A DNA stretch of 64,000 bases from Thiorhodococcus mannitoliphagus (GTDB lineage: Bacteria > Pseudomonadota > Gammaproteobacteria > Chromatiales > Chromatiaceae): assembly GCF_010915725.1 (NCBI RefSeq), contig NZ_JAAIJR010000012.1, positions 1 through 64,000 on the forward strand, written 5' to 3'. Position numbers and translations under genes: made by a program. This document shows positions 27,874 to 37,642 of the stretch, one piece after another (within the stretch, counting starts at the first letter, position 1; each line of letters begins with the position of its first letter). Below the pieces are notes generated by a model. The model searched no databases. It saw only the letters and a program-made list of their open reading frames with translations, and was not told the DNA's origin.

Positions 27874-29751
27874 ATGAACTATCCCCTGATGCTGGCGGCC
27901 TGCTCGCTGCCGCTGGCAGGCGCGGCCTTTGCCGAAGCGCCCGTGACGTCGCTCGAGCCCGTAGTGGTCACGGCCACGCGAACACCGCAAGCCGATTCAT
28001 TGGCGTCCGTCACCGTCATCGATCGCGCCGAGATCGACCGCAGCCAGGCGCGCTCCCTGCCTGGTCTACTGCAAGGACTGCCCGGAATCACCGTTTCCCG
28101 CAACGGCGGCGCCGGTCAGAGCGCATCCATCTTTCTGCGCGGGACCAACTCGGACCACGTCTTGGTCCTGGTCGACGGCATCAAGATCGGGTCCTCGACG
28201 GCCGGGCAAACGCCCTTCGAGGATCTGCCGCTCGAAGAGATCGAGCGCATCGAGATCGTTCGCGGACCGCGCTCCAGTCTCTACGGCTCGGAGGCGATCG
28301 GCGGTGTCATCCAGATCTTCACGCGGCGCGGCGGCGGCGCCCTCAGGCCGCGGCTGCGCGTCGGCGCGGGCAGTCACGGGAGCGCGGAAGTCGCGGCAGG
28401 CATGAGCGGGGGCGGCGAACAAGCCTGGTGGAGCGCGGGCGCCAGCCTCTCCCACACGGACGGCATCAATGCCTGCGATGGACGCGCCTCACCTTTCGCC
28501 GGGTGCGGCGTCGTGCAGCCCGACCGCGATGCCTACCGCAACGTCGGAATCAGCCTGCGCGGCGGTTATGCCTTCAGCGATGCGGCCAAGCTGGATGTCC
28601 ACCTGCTACGCTCGGAGAACCGGACCGATTTCGACGGCTCGGAGTACGCCGGCAACCTCTCCCGCGCCGAGCAGCAGGTGCTCGGCACCACGGCCGTCTT
28701 GCAGCCGCTGGCGCCCTGGACCCTGACGTTGACGGCCGGTCGCAGCTGGGACAAGTATCGCTCCTACTTCGAAGATCCCGACACCGGGATGGAGGCGCGC
28801 TTCGTCGACAGCTTCAACACCGAGCGCGATACCCTATCGCTGCAGAACGATCTGACCATCGGCGTGCCGCACCTGCTCACGCTCGGGCTCGACTATCAGG
28901 AAGACCGCGTCGGCGGCACCCTGGAATATACTGAGGATTCGCGCGACAACCTGGGCGTCTTCGGTCAGTATCAGGGCTACCTCGGCGCAACGGACCTCGA
29001 ACTCAGCCTGCGCCAAGACGACAATCAGCAGTTCGGCGGCCACACCACGGGAAGCGCCGCCATCGGCTATCTTATCGGTCAAGAGACACGCGTCTCGCTG
29101 TCCTACGGCACGGCCTTCAAGGCACCGACCTTCAACGACCTCTATTACCCAAACTATGGCAGCCTGGACCTGGATCCTGAGCAATCCGAGAGTCTGGAAC
29201 TCGGCCTCACCGGCATCCTGCCGCTAGGACAGCACGCCAGCGGCGACTGGGACGTCCACCTCTATGAAACCCGGATCAACGACCTCATCGCCTATGACGC
29301 AGCGGCAAGCGCAGTCGCCAATGTCCAAAAGGCGCTGATTCGAGGGCTGGAGGCTTCGAGCACGATCCGTTACGCCGCCTGGGTTATCCAAGCCAATGCG
29401 ACCCTCTTGGATCCGGAGAACCGCTCCAAGGGTCCCAACGAAGGCAATCTCTTGCCACGCCGTCCGCAGCAGAGCGTGCGGCTGGATGTCGACCGGCAGC
29501 TCGCGCGCTGGGCCGCTGGGGCAACCCTCTACGTCGCCGGGCGCAGCTTTGACGATCTTGCCAATCGCGACCGGCTCGACGGCTATGCCTTGGTCGATTT
29601 ACGTGCCGAGTACGAACTCACCGATGCCCTCAAGCTCCAAGCGCGTGTCGAAAACCTGCTCGACCAAGACTACGAGACCGCCTACCTCTACAACAGACCG
29701 GGCAGGTCTTTCTATCTGACCCTGAGCTATCAGCCAGGGAGCGGCTATTGA
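27874..29751 (+). CDS. btuB: TonB-dependent vitamin B12 receptor BtuB
   Basis: This outer-membrane beta-barrel (625 residues) imports cobalamin using TonB energy. The ATG at 27874 follows TTGGAG and begins a signal peptide ending near AFA-EA (residue 20). A TonB box EPVVVTATR (28-36) and a plug domain (IDRSQARSLPGLLQGLPGI, IEIVRGPRSSLYGSEAIGG) follow, and the barrel ends in YLTLSYQPGSGY. The riboswitch upstream and cobTCS downstream support B12 as the substrate. Confidence 0.93.
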   Translation: MNYPLMLAACSLPLAGAAFAEAPVTSLEPVVVTATRTPQADSLASVTVIDRAEIDRSQARSLPGLLQGLPGITVSRNGGAGQSASIFLRGTNSDHVLVLVDGIKIGSSTAGQTPFEDLPLEEIERIEIVRGPRSSLYGSEAIGGVIQIFTRRGGGALRPRLRVGAGSHGSAEVAAGMSGGGEQAWWSAGASLSHTDGINACDGRASPFAGCGVVQPDRDAYRNVGISLRGGYAFSDAAKLDVHLLRSENRTDFDGSEYAGNLSRAEQQVLGTTAVLQPLAPWTLTLTAGRSWDKYRSYFEDPDTGMEARFVDSFNTERDTLSLQNDLTIGVPHLLTLGLDYQEDRVGGTLEYTEDSRDNLGVFGQYQGYLGATDLELSLRQDDNQQFGGHTTGSAAIGYLIGQETRVSLSYGTAFKAPTFNDLYYPNYGSLDLDPEQSESLELGLTGILPLGQHASGDWDVHLYETRINDLIAYDAAASAVANVQKALIRGLEASSTIRYAAWVIQANATLLDPENRSKGPNEGNLLPRRPQQSVRLDVDRQLARWAAGATLYVAGRSFDDLANRDRLDGYALVDLRAEYELTDALKLQARVENLLDQDYETAYLYNRPGRSFYLTLSYQPGSGY

Positions 29752-29783
29752 TGGCATCATATAGGGCTCGATTATCGTTTTGT

Positions 29784-29806
29784 CCAAGGCTTAAGTTGAG
29801 CCTTGG
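29784..29806 (+). terminator. Hairpin after btuB
   Basis: CCAAGGC pairs with GCCTTGG across a nine-base loop, 33 bases after the btuB stop. There is no strong T run, so termination is likely but not certain. Confidence 0.45.
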
Positions 29807-29819
29807 TCGTCAGTTAGAC

Positions 29820-29918
29820 CGGGTGGACGAGCGAGAGCGAAGTCCACCGAATCCCGCGCCCTTGTTGGTGGACTGCGCTGCGCCCCTCGACTCCGCTCGG
29901 GGCAAGCTTGTCCACCCG
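29820..29918. repeat. 99-bp palindromic repeat, long form
   Basis: Outer arms CGGGTGGAC and GTCCACCCG enclose a second pair (GTCCACC/GGTGGAC) and CCCCTCGACTCCGCTCGGGG. A shorter version in the opposite orientation lies at 47570-47635. The gap up to cobT (to 30112) holds no gene. Confidence 0.75.
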
Positions 29919-30112
29919 ACAGAAGACGACAGGCCGTAACGATGATCGACGCCCATCATGTGTAGCGCTTCGGCAGACATCTAAGCCAGCCACCGCCGAG
30001 GTGGCCACAGACAGAGATCACCACAGAGCATGATCAGACAACGAAGAGAGCCCCCTGCCCTAGCGGCCCCAATCATGGCTGCGCTGGCCTGCCCGGACGA
30101 CAGAGGCGCATC

Positions 30113-31168
30113 ATGAGTAAAGACGTCAGCTGGGTCCACGCACCCTGCCGCGCAATCGACACCCAGGCCGCAAAAGCGGCCCGCCAACGCCAGGATCAAC
30201 TGACCAAGCCACAGGGGTCGCTCGGCCGGCTGGAGGAGATGGCCATTCGCCTCGCAGGGATGCAGGGCACGGCATCCCCATCGGTCGACCCCGTGCAGAT
30301 TCTGCAGTTCGTCTCCGATCACGGGGTCGCCGCCGAGGGCGTCTCCTGCTTCCCGCAGGAAGTCACCATCCAGATGCTCCACAACATCGCGCGTGGCGGC
30401 GCGGCTGTCTCGGTCATGGCAGAGGCCATCGGGGCGCGCATGGAGATCTTCGACGTCGGGATCGCCACCGATCCGGGCCCGGTCGAAGGCGTCATCTCCG
30501 CACGGCTCGGCGCGGGCAGCGGCAACATCGCACATGAAGCGGCGATGACAGAAGACCAGCTCGCCACCGCCCTCGACCTCGGACGCACGGCGGTGGAGCG
30601 GGCGCTCGACAAGGGCGCGCGCCTCATCGTCTGCGGCGAGATGGGCATCGGCAACACGACGCCCGCGACCGCCCTGTCCTGCGCCCTGCTCGGACTCAAA
30701 CCGCAGGAACTGACCGGCCCCGGCACTGGGCTGAATCCAGAAGGCGTTGCGCACAAGACCCAGGTCGTCGCCAGGGCGCTGGCGCTGCACGCTGCCGCGG
30801 AGCAGTCACCCTTGGAACTGCTGCGCCGACTCGGCGGCTTCGACACCGCCGCTTCCACCGGCGCCTTCATCGCAGCGGCACAGCACGGACTGCCCATCCT
30901 GGTCGACGGCTTCATCATCAGCTCCGCAGCCCTGGCCGCGGTGCTCATCAGCCCGGACGTGCGTCACTGGATGCTCTTCTCGCACAGGTCCGCCGAGCCC
31001 GGCCATCGACGCATGATGGAGGCGCTTGACGGCGACCCTTACCTTGACCTGGGATTACGTCTCGGCGAGGCCACAGGAGCGGCTGCCGTCGTCCCCCTGC
31101 TCCGTCTCGCCTGCACCATCCATCAGAAAATGGCCACCTTCGGAGAAGCAGGTGTCAGCGAAGCTTGA
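30113..31168 (+). CDS. cobT: Nicotinate-nucleotide--dimethylbenzimidazole phosphoribosyltransferase CobT
   Basis: CobT activates dimethylbenzimidazole for the lower ligand of cobalamin. The 351 residues contain LTKPQGSLGRLEEMAIRLA, VSDHGVAAEGVSCFPQEVT, GEMGIGNTTPA and the C-terminal KMATFGEAGVSE, which includes the catalytic Glu. It heads cobT-cobC-cobS; the following gene overlaps its 3' end. Confidence 0.96.
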   Translation: MSKDVSWVHAPCRAIDTQAAKAARQRQDQLTKPQGSLGRLEEMAIRLAGMQGTASPSVDPVQILQFVSDHGVAAEGVSCFPQEVTIQMLHNIARGGAAVSVMAEAIGARMEIFDVGIATDPGPVEGVISARLGAGSGNIAHEAAMTEDQLATALDLGRTAVERALDKGARLIVCGEMGIGNTTPATALSCALLGLKPQELTGPGTGLNPEGVAHKTQVVARALALHAAAEQSPLELLRRLGGFDTAASTGAFIAAAQHGLPILVDGFIISSAALAAVLISPDVRHWMLFSHRSAEPGHRRMMEALDGDPYLDLGLRLGEATGAAAVVPLLRLACTIHQKMATFGEAGVSEA

Positions 31169-31754
31169 ACAGGTGACAGACCGCTATCTGGATCTCTTGC
31201 GCCATGGCGAGGTGGCAGGCGGCGCCTGCTTTCGCGGTCGCTCGGACGATCCCCTGAGCAACCTCGGCTGGGCACAGATGTCACAGGCCGTGGCGGATGC
31301 CCCGACCTGGACGGGCATCGTCAGCTCGCCATTGACGCGCTGCGCCGCCTTCGGCCAGTGCTTTGCAGACACCCATGGCATGCCGCTGGAGCAGATGGAT
31401 GCGCTGCGCGAGCGCGACTTCGGGGCCTGGGAAGGCGTCCCCGCCCATGAGATCGCGACCGAGGATCTGACCCGCTTCTGGGAAGACCCGGCCGGTTTCA
31501 CGCCGCCAGAGGCAGAGCCCTTCGACGCCTTCCGCGCGCGCGTGCTCGACGGCTGGCGGCAAATCCTCGAACGAACGGACCCGCACAGCCTCGTCATTAC
31601 ACACGGCGGCGTCATTCGCGTGATCCTCGCGGAGCTGCTACAGATGCCGACGTCGTCGCTGCTGCTGATCGAGGTGCCGCATGCCTGTCGCACCCGCATC
31701 CGCATCCCCGCGCCATCCGGACGTCCGAGTCTCGTCTTTCATCGCCGCAACTGA
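31152..31754 (+). CDS. cobC: Histidine phosphatase family protein, probable alpha-ribazole phosphatase CobC
   Basis: This phosphoglycerate-mutase-like phosphatase of about 200 residues has the catalytic LRHGE (His18), an SSPLTRC segment and the second His in VITHGGVIRV. Between cobT and cobS it most likely removes the 5'-phosphate of alpha-ribazole or adenosylcobalamin phosphate. The start is uncertain: GTG at 31152 (better ribosome site GGAGAAG) or GTG at 31173; either overlaps or abuts the cobT end. Confidence 0.85.
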   Translation: MSAKLEQVTDRYLDLLRHGEVAGGACFRGRSDDPLSNLGWAQMSQAVADAPTWTGIVSSPLTRCAAFGQCFADTHGMPLEQMDALRERDFGAWEGVPAHEIATEDLTRFWEDPAGFTPPEAEPFDAFRARVLDGWRQILERTDPHSLVITHGGVIRVILAELLQMPTSSLLLIEVPHACRTRIRIPAPSGRPSLVFHRRN

Positions 31755-31767
31755 GCGACGCCGACCC

Positions 31768-32508
31768 GTGAGCCTTCGCCCCCTCTGGATCGCCGGACGC
31801 TTCCTCAGCCGGCTGCCATTCCCGAATCCCGGCGCGACGACCGCGCAGGACATCGGCCGCTCCGTCCCCTGGTATCCCTTCGTCGGACTTATCATGGGTG
31901 CCCTGGCGGCCCTGACCGCCATGGGCACGGGTGCGGTCGCCCCGGAGCTTGCGGCCACGCTGACGCTCATCATCTGGGTCTGGTCCACCGGGGCACTGCA
32001 TCTGGATGGCCTGGCCGACAGCGCCGACGCCTGGATCGGCGGACTGGGCAGTCGCGAGCGCACGCTGGAGATCATGAAGGATCCACGCAGCGGCCCTGCA
32101 GCCGTCACCCTGATCGGGCTGGTGCTGATCGCCAAGTGGTCTGGTCTCGAGGTGCTGATCACGGCGGGCTCACCTTGGCTGCTGCTCTGGCTCCCCATGC
32201 TGGCGCGGGTGCAGCTCCTGCTGGTGCTGCTCTTCATCCCCTACGCGCGCGAGCAGGGCATGGCGGCCGCCCAAGCGCGCCAGCTGCCCCGGCAAGCGAC
32301 CTGGATCGCCCTTCTGCTTGCCTTTGGCGCCTGCGTCCTCGCCACCGGATGGACCGGGCTGCTGCTGCTCACCGCAACCCTCGCCTGCTTCGCGCTCGCG
32401 CGGCGCAGCATGATGGCGCGGCTCGGCGGCTTCACGGGAGACACCGCTGGCGCCCTGGTCGAGCTGACAGAGGCCCTATTGCTCCTCATCTGTGCCGCCC
32501 TGCTTTAG
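31768..32508 (+). CDS. cobS: Adenosylcobinamide-GDP ribazoletransferase CobS
   Basis: This integral membrane enzyme joins the activated lower ligand to adenosylcobinamide-GDP. The hallmark HLDGLADSADAW, several hydrophobic helices, MKDPRSGPAAV and a late GGFTGDTAGALVELTEA are all present. The GTG at 31768 (SLRPLWIAGRFLSRLPFP) gives the family length of 246 residues; an ATG at 31681 would add 29 residues that overlap cobC. The 3' end overlaps the convergent comEC by 33 bases. The GDP-activating gene cobU is not nearby. Confidence 0.92.
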   Translation: MSLRPLWIAGRFLSRLPFPNPGATTAQDIGRSVPWYPFVGLIMGALAALTAMGTGAVAPELAATLTLIIWVWSTGALHLDGLADSADAWIGGLGSRERTLEIMKDPRSGPAAVTLIGLVLIAKWSGLEVLITAGSPWLLLWLPMLARVQLLLVLLFIPYAREQGMAAAQARQLPRQATWIALLLAFGACVLATGWTGLLLLTATLACFALARRSMMARLGGFTGDTAGALVELTEALLLLICAALL

Positions 32509-34827
32509 CTGCCAGCTCGGCGCGGGGCGATGCGTCCAGAGCCGTCTGTGCTCCTCGCGGTCGCCGATCGGCGGCGTCATGAGACCAGACGGCCCCATCG
32601 CGAATCGAATGGCACCCATGGATGCCGTATCCAGCACACGCGCGCCCGAGGCCCGCAAGCGGCGCACGACCTCCTGCGTGGGAAAGCCGAAGGCGTTGGC
32701 ATAGCCCGAGGAGACGAGCGCCCACTGCGGCGATACGGCCTGCACCAGCTCGGCCGAGGTCGATGTGCGGCTGCCGTGATGTCCGACGATGAGGACATCT
32801 GCGTCAAGCGCGTTATCCAGGCGTGCCACGAGTTCCAGCTCGACCGACCGCTCCACATCCCCCATCACCAGCAAGGCCGTGCCGGCCGTGCGAATCATCA
32901 GCACGCAGGAGGCATCGTTCCCGGTTTCTCCGTGCCCCGGCGGATGCAGGTAGCGGAAGGAAACGCCGGACCACTCCCAAGACTCACCCGCACGACAGGC
33001 CTCGGCACCAGGGATATCGAGTTCAGTCGGCTCGCCGCTTTGCGTCCGCCCAACCTCGACCGCATCCATGAGGCCCGCAGCGCCACCGGCATGATCACGG
33101 TCCGCATGGCTGAGGACTAGCCGGTCCAGGTGATGGATCCCCTGCGCACGCAGGAAGGGCGCGACGACGGTCGATCCCGTCTCGAAGCCACTCGGATAGG
33201 CCGGACCCGTGTCGTACACCAGCGTACCCGCAGCGGTCTGCACCACCAGAGACAGCCCCTGACCGACGTCGAGCAGGGTCACCCAGGCCTCGCCGGGGAG
33301 CGGATGCGCCGGGCGGACCCACAGCAGGGGGAGCAGCAAAATCCCTCCCAGCCACCGGCCGGGCAAGCCCCGTGGCGCCAGCAGAAGGATCACACCCGCA
33401 CCGGCCAAGCCCCAGACCCACAGGTGGCGACTCGAAAGCGGCACCGCAGCCCAGGGTTGATGCGCCAGCCAGCCCAGACCGCGCACCGCCAGATCCAGCA
33501 GGTCGGCGGTCAGTCGGAGTGGCCATTCGAGCCCGGGGATCAGGCTCAAGAGGGTGCTGAGCAAGACCAAGGGCAGAAGCAGCAGACTGAAGAGCGGCAC
33601 CGCCACCAGATTCGCCAGCGGCGCGATGACCGATGCCTTGGCGAAGAAGAGCAAGAGCAATGGCATCAAACCGAGACCAATCGCCCACTGCGCACGGCCC
33701 CAGCGGGTCCAGAGGTCCCGGCTCGGCAGGCGCTGACCGAGATTGAAGATGAGCAAGGCCACGGCACCGAAGGAAAGCCAGAAACCGTAAGACAGCACCG
33801 CTTGCGGATCCCAGAGCAAGACGCCGGCGAGCGCAACGACCAGCGCATGATAGGGCCTGAGGGTCCGGCGCCACAGGACCGCGCCCAAGACCACTGCCAG
33901 CATGATGAGCGCACGCTGTGTCGAGATGGCGAAGCCGGCCAGTCCGGCATAGAAGAGCGCGGCCAGTCCCGCCGCGATCGCAGCCGCCCGAGGCGCGGCA
34001 AGCAAGGACAGCGCCCCCGCGGAAAGCCCCCAGCCCAGGCGCGCCATAAAGAAGACGGCGGCCGCGATCAGGCCGACATGGAGCCCGGAGATCGCCATCA
34101 AGTGATTGGTGCCGGTGCGGGTGAACACCTCCCAAGTCGTGCTGTCGACACCCGAGCGCTCACCGACCGTCAAGGCTTGCACCAAACCAAGCTGTGACGA
34201 CTCACCGAGGACAGCGGCAAGATGCTCGGCCAACGCCTGGCGCCAGCGCGTCAGCCAGAAACGTCCAGGTCCGGCATCCAATCGCTGCTGCTCTGGACCG
34301 CTTCTGGTGTAGCCGGTTGCGAGAATCCCAGCCTCGAAGAGCCAGCGCTCGTAGTCGAAGCCCCCCGGATTCGCAAAGCCGTGCCTCGGCTTGAGGCGCA
34401 CGGGTAATCGCCACCGCGCACCGGCCTTGAGTTCGGGGCAATCTCGGTAGCAGGAGAGGCGCACCAGACCGCGAAACGGCAGCACCTCGCCGTCCAGCGT
34501 CGTCTGCTCGATCTCGAACCGGAAGCGCGTGCTGTGCGACCTTTGGACGGGAAGCGAGGCGATGCGGCCCTCGACAACGAGCGGCGCGCGCGCCAAGACA
34601 TCAGGGAAGGGCTCGCAAAGTGTGAGGCAGGCATGCCACTGGGCCCAGCAGCCGCCCAACAGGATGAGAACAAGCGGACGCAGCCAGACGGCGCGCCAGG
34701 CCAGCAGCCCAAAGACGACGACCAAGCCACCACCCAACCAGGGCGGCGGCATCTCCGGCATGAGGTGGAAGCCAGCCGCACCCAGGGCAAAGGCGAGGCC
34801 CAACGTGAGAGGCTGTCTGGAAATCAT
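32476..34827 (-). CDS. comEC: DNA internalization-related competence protein ComEC/Rec2
   Basis: ComEC forms the inner-membrane channel for DNA uptake in natural transformation. The 783-residue protein has N-terminal membrane helices and an OB-like DUF4131 region, the ComEC channel domain (MAISGLHVGLIAAAVFFMA) and a C-terminal metallo-beta-lactamase-like domain (VLSHADRDHAGGAAGLMDAV, VLIVGHHGSRTSTSAEL). The first codons (MISRQP) lie inside the inverted repeat that ends the hexamer element at 34812, so the start may have been supplied by that repeat. Confidence 0.94.
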   Translation of the reverse strand: MISRQPLTLGLAFALGAAGFHLMPEMPPPWLGGGLVVVFGLLAWRAVWLRPLVLILLGGCWAQWHACLTLCEPFPDVLARAPLVVEGRIASLPVQRSHSTRFRFEIEQTTLDGEVLPFRGLVRLSCYRDCPELKAGARWRLPVRLKPRHGFANPGGFDYERWLFEAGILATGYTRSGPEQQRLDAGPGRFWLTRWRQALAEHLAAVLGESSQLGLVQALTVGERSGVDSTTWEVFTRTGTNHLMAISGLHVGLIAAAVFFMARLGWGLSAGALSLLAAPRAAAIAAGLAALFYAGLAGFAISTQRALIMLAVVLGAVLWRRTLRPYHALVVALAGVLLWDPQAVLSYGFWLSFGAVALLIFNLGQRLPSRDLWTRWGRAQWAIGLGLMPLLLLFFAKASVIAPLANLVAVPLFSLLLLPLVLLSTLLSLIPGLEWPLRLTADLLDLAVRGLGWLAHQPWAAVPLSSRHLWVWGLAGAGVILLLAPRGLPGRWLGGILLLPLLWVRPAHPLPGEAWVTLLDVGQGLSLVVQTAAGTLVYDTGPAYPSGFETGSTVVAPFLRAQGIHHLDRLVLSHADRDHAGGAAGLMDAVEVGRTQSGEPTELDIPGAEACRAGESWEWSGVSFRYLHPPGHGETGNDASCVLMIRTAGTALLVMGDVERSVELELVARLDNALDADVLIVGHHGSRTSTSAELVQAVSPQWALVSSGYANAFGFPTQEVVRRLRASGARVLDTASMGAIRFAMGPSGLMTPPIGDREEHRRLWTHRPAPSWQLKQGGTDEEQ

Positions 34828-35029
34828 CGTAGAGGCCCCTAGGATCCTTGAGGGCGCAAAATGCTCGCAGATGAGTCAAATTTCGATGAAGCGTCCGACC
34901 ATCCAAGGCCGTCGGGATCGCTATCGGGATCGGAATCGCTATCGTCGGTTCGATCCCGATCCCGATCCCGATCCCGATGGCATGACTCGTCGGTCTGAGG
35001 CGAAGCCTCCCTAGGAGTTTCCAGACAGC
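34812..35029. repeat. Hexamer-hairpin repeat element, copy 2, with 12-bp inverted ends
   Basis: GCTGTCTGGAAA (34812-34823) and TTTCCAGACAGC (35018-35029) are perfect inverted repeats around a second copy of the element at 20941. The left and right flanks are nearly identical to copy 1 and in the same orientation. The core (about 34911-34978) is reversed: degenerate arm first, then GTCGGTT, then four ATCCCG-type hexamers. No gene lies between here and 35204. Confidence 0.87.
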
Positions 35030-35203
35030 TTCTGAGCAGAGTCACCCGATCTCTGTCAGGATCGCGTTCAGGCTGTCCCGCTCGCCAGGAGCGCCCTTTA
35101 CGTCCTTTCTGAATGTCGTCCATGACAAAAATCCACGGTCAGGCCCTCGTCTGCCCTATACTCGCGCCTTCTAATTGAGCCTTAGAGCGAGCGAGCTTGT
35201 CGC

Positions 35204-35758
35204 GTGAAGAATTGGCTTAAAAGGGTCATACCATCCCCTAAAGCAATCCACGAGAGCCGTTACCTCGGCATCTTCGGCAAGCTTCTGCACGACCCTAACC
35301 TTTGGCACCTCAATCGGCACTCGGTTGCCGGTGCCTTCGCGGTCGGGCTCTTCGTCATGTATCTCCCACCGGTTGGGCATGTCTTCATCGCCAGCGCTCT
35401 GGCGATCTACCTGCGCGTCAACCTGCCGATTGCGGTCGCGCTGATATGGATCTCCAATCCGGTGACCATCCCGCCGATGTTCTATTTCGCCTATCTGGTG
35501 GGCAGCTGGGTGCTCGGCATCCCGTCGGTCGGGTTCAAGGTCCATTTCTGGCTAGACTGGCACAACTGGTTCGCGGTCCTGGGACCCCTGCTCCTCGGCT
35601 GCATCATCTGCGGCGCGGTCTGCTCCCTGCTCGGCTACGTGACTATCCAGATCCTCTGGCGCTGGAAGCTGATGCGCCGGATCCAAAAGCGCAAGGAGCG
35701 CTATCGGGAGCTGTCGGAATCCCGGCTGAGGACACCGTCCTCCAATCGCCAGACGTGA
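35204..35758 (+). CDS. DUF2062 domain-containing membrane protein
   Basis: This 184-residue inner-membrane protein starts at GTG. The family core [51 protein letters not shown] and a C-terminal basic tail are visible, with three to four membrane helices. The function is not established. The gene is commonly found between comEC and lolD in Gammaproteobacteria. Its last 58 bases overlap the convergent lolD. Confidence 0.88.
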   Translation: MKNWLKRVIPSPKAIHESRYLGIFGKLLHDPNLWHLNRHSVAGAFAVGLFVMYLPPVGHVFIASALAIYLRVNLPIAVALIWISNPVTIPPMFYFAYLVGSWVLGIPSVGFKVHFWLDWHNWFAVLGPLLLGCIICGAVCSLLGYVTIQILWRWKLMRRIQKRKERYRELSESRLRTPSSNRQT

Positions 35759-36402
35759 CGCATGCGAGCGGCCAAGTCGCGATCATGGGTCACGATCACC
35801 AGACCAGTGCCGATCTCGCGATTGAGTTCCAACATCAGCTCATAGACGTCGGCGGCCGTACCGCTGTCCAGATTGCCCGTGGGCTCGTCGGCCAAGAGAC
35901 AGGCTGGCCGCGTCACCAGGGCCCGAGCGACTGCCGCGCGCTGGCGCTCCCCGCCGGAGAGTTCTCCCGGCTTGTGCGTGCTGCGGTGCTCAAGTCCAAC
36001 GCGCTCCAGAAGCGCCGCCGCCTCGGCCTTGGCCTTGGCCGGCGAGGTGCCGCCGATCAAGAGCGGCATGGCGACATTCTCGAGCGCGGTGAATTCCGGT
36101 AACAAATGATGGAATTGATAGACGAAGCCTAGATGGCGGTTGCGCAGCAACCCCAGCTTCGCCTCGGACAGACGGCCGATCTCCTGCCCCATCCAGCTGA
36201 CCTGCCCCGCCGAAGGCCGATCGAGACCGCCGACGCAATGCAATAGCGTGCTCTTGCCCGAGCCAGAGGCCCCGACGATGGCGATGCGCGAGCCGGGGCT
36301 AACGCTAAAGCTGACCTCCTTCAGCACCTCGACGACTTGAGGCCCCTGCCGAAAGGTCTTAGCCAGACCTTGGACCTCGATGACAGGCTCCGGCTTACTC
36401 AT
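35701..36402 (-). CDS. lolD: Lipoprotein-releasing ABC transporter ATP-binding protein LolD
   Basis: LolD powers release of outer-membrane lipoproteins from the inner membrane to LolA. The 233 residues contain Walker [10 protein letters not shown] (44-52), the LolD-type signature [15 protein letters not shown], Walker [13 protein letters not shown] and the switch His in VIVTHD. The start overlaps the end of the membrane-subunit gene by eight bases. Confidence 0.96.
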   Translation of the reverse strand: MSKPEPVIEVQGLAKTFRQGPQVVEVLKEVSFSVSPGSRIAIVGASGSGKSTLLHCVGGLDRPSAGQVSWMGQEIGRLSEAKLGLLRNRHLGFVYQFHHLLPEFTALENVAMPLLIGGTSPAKAKAEAAALLERVGLEHRSTHKPGELSGGERQRAAVARALVTRPACLLADEPTGNLDSGTAADVYELMLELNREIGTGLVIVTHDRDLAARMRHVWRLEDGVLSRDSDSSR

Positions 36403-37642
36403 AGCGCAAGGCCTCCGCCGGCTGCGTCTTAGCGGCGCGCCATGCTGGATAGAGGGTGGCCAGCACCGACATCACAAAGGCCCCGCCGCCGATCGCGAGG
36501 ACATCCGAGAGGTGCACGTCAGAGGGCAGCGCACTGATGTAATAGATGTTCGGATCGAGGAAATGAATGCCGAAGACCTGCTCAATGGCCCCGACCACGG
36601 GTTCGACATTAAATGCCAGTAACACGCCCACGATCATGCCGAGGAGGGTTCCGATCAGGCCGATCGCGGTCCCTTGAACCATGAAGATGCCCATGACGCG
36701 CGCCGGCGAGACGCCCAGGGTGCGCATCACCGCGATATCCGATTGCTTGTCCGTGACGACCATCACCAGGGTCGAGACGATATTGAAGGCCGCAACGGCG
36801 ACGATGAGGAAGAGGATGATGCCCATCATCCGCTTCTCCATGGCCAGGGCGCTGAAGAAATTGGCGTGAACCTGGGTCCAGTCCACCAGCCGGTAGACAC
36901 CGCCGAGGTCATAGGCAATCTCGCGCGCGAGTCGCGGCGCCTCCCACATGTCGTCCAGCTTGAGCCGCACCCCGGAGACCGCGTCGCCCAGGCTCAGCAG
37001 CTTGGCGGCATCATGCATCTCGATGAAGGCGGCGTTGCGGTCGTAATCCGCCATGCCGACCGCAAAGATGCCGCTCACCGTGAAGCGCTTGAGCCGCGGC
37101 ATGATACCCACGGGCGTCGCACTCACCCGAGGCGTCACCACCGTAACCTTGTCGCCCTGCCCCACCCCAAGGAAAGCAGCCAGATCACGGCCCAGGATGA
37201 TATTGAAGGCACCCTCGACCAGGTCGTCGACCGAGCCGCGAACCATCTCCTGGCGCAGCTCGGCCACATCGTCCTCCTCCTTGGGGACGATGCCCCGAAT
37301 CAGCGCGCCGCTGACCTGGGAGCCATTGACCAGCATCCCCTGCACCTCAACGAAAGGCGCGGCACCCACGACGTCCTCGTGCGCACGGACCTGCTCCAAG
37401 ACCTCGGGCCAGTTCGCCATTCCGCCATAGGGGTCGGTCAGCGTAGCGTGTGAGGCCATGCTGAGGATGCGTTGCTGGATCTCCTTGTGAAAGCCGTTCA
37501 TGACCGAGAGCACCACGATCAGGGCGACGATGCCCAGGGTGATCCCGACCATGGAGGTTCCGGAAATGAAGGAGATGAAGTGGTTTCGGCGCTTCGCTCG
37601 CGTGTAGCGCAGGCCGATATAGAGAGGGAGGGGATGATACAT
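36395..37642 (-). CDS. lolE: Lipoprotein-releasing ABC transporter permease LolC/LolE
   Basis: This 415-residue permease has one N-terminal membrane helix (about 23-50), a large periplasmic domain and three C-terminal helices. The start [20 protein letters not shown] and the coupling region [27 protein letters not shown] are typical. Only one membrane-subunit gene is present next to lolD, so this may be the single LolF-like form found in many proteobacteria, or its partner lies elsewhere; LolC, LolE and LolF cannot be separated by reading alone. Confidence 0.9.
   Translation of the reverse strand: MYHPLPLYIGLRYTRAKRRNHFISFISGTSMVGITLGIVALIVVLSVMNGFHKEIQQRILSMASHATLTDPYGGMANWPEVLEQVRAHEDVVGAAPFVEVQGMLVNGSQVSGALIRGIVPKEEDDVAELRQEMVRGSVDDLVEGAFNIILGRDLAAFLGVGQGDKVTVVTPRVSATPVGIMPRLKRFTVSGIFAVGMADYDRNAAFIEMHDAAKLLSLGDAVSGVRLKLDDMWEAPRLAREIAYDLGGVYRLVDWTQVHANFFSALAMEKRMMGIILFLIVAVAAFNIVSTLVMVVTDKQSDIAVMRTLGVSPARVMGIFMVQGTAIGLIGTLLGMIVGVLLAFNVEPVVGAIEQVFGIHFLDPNIYYISALPSDVHLSDVLAIGGGAFVMSVLATLYPAWRAAKTQPAEALRYE

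Noticed and set aside
33130-34197. Long plus-strand open frame inside comEC
   Set aside because: Low-complexity Gln/Arg-rich translation antisense to a conserved gene; typical GC-rich shadow.
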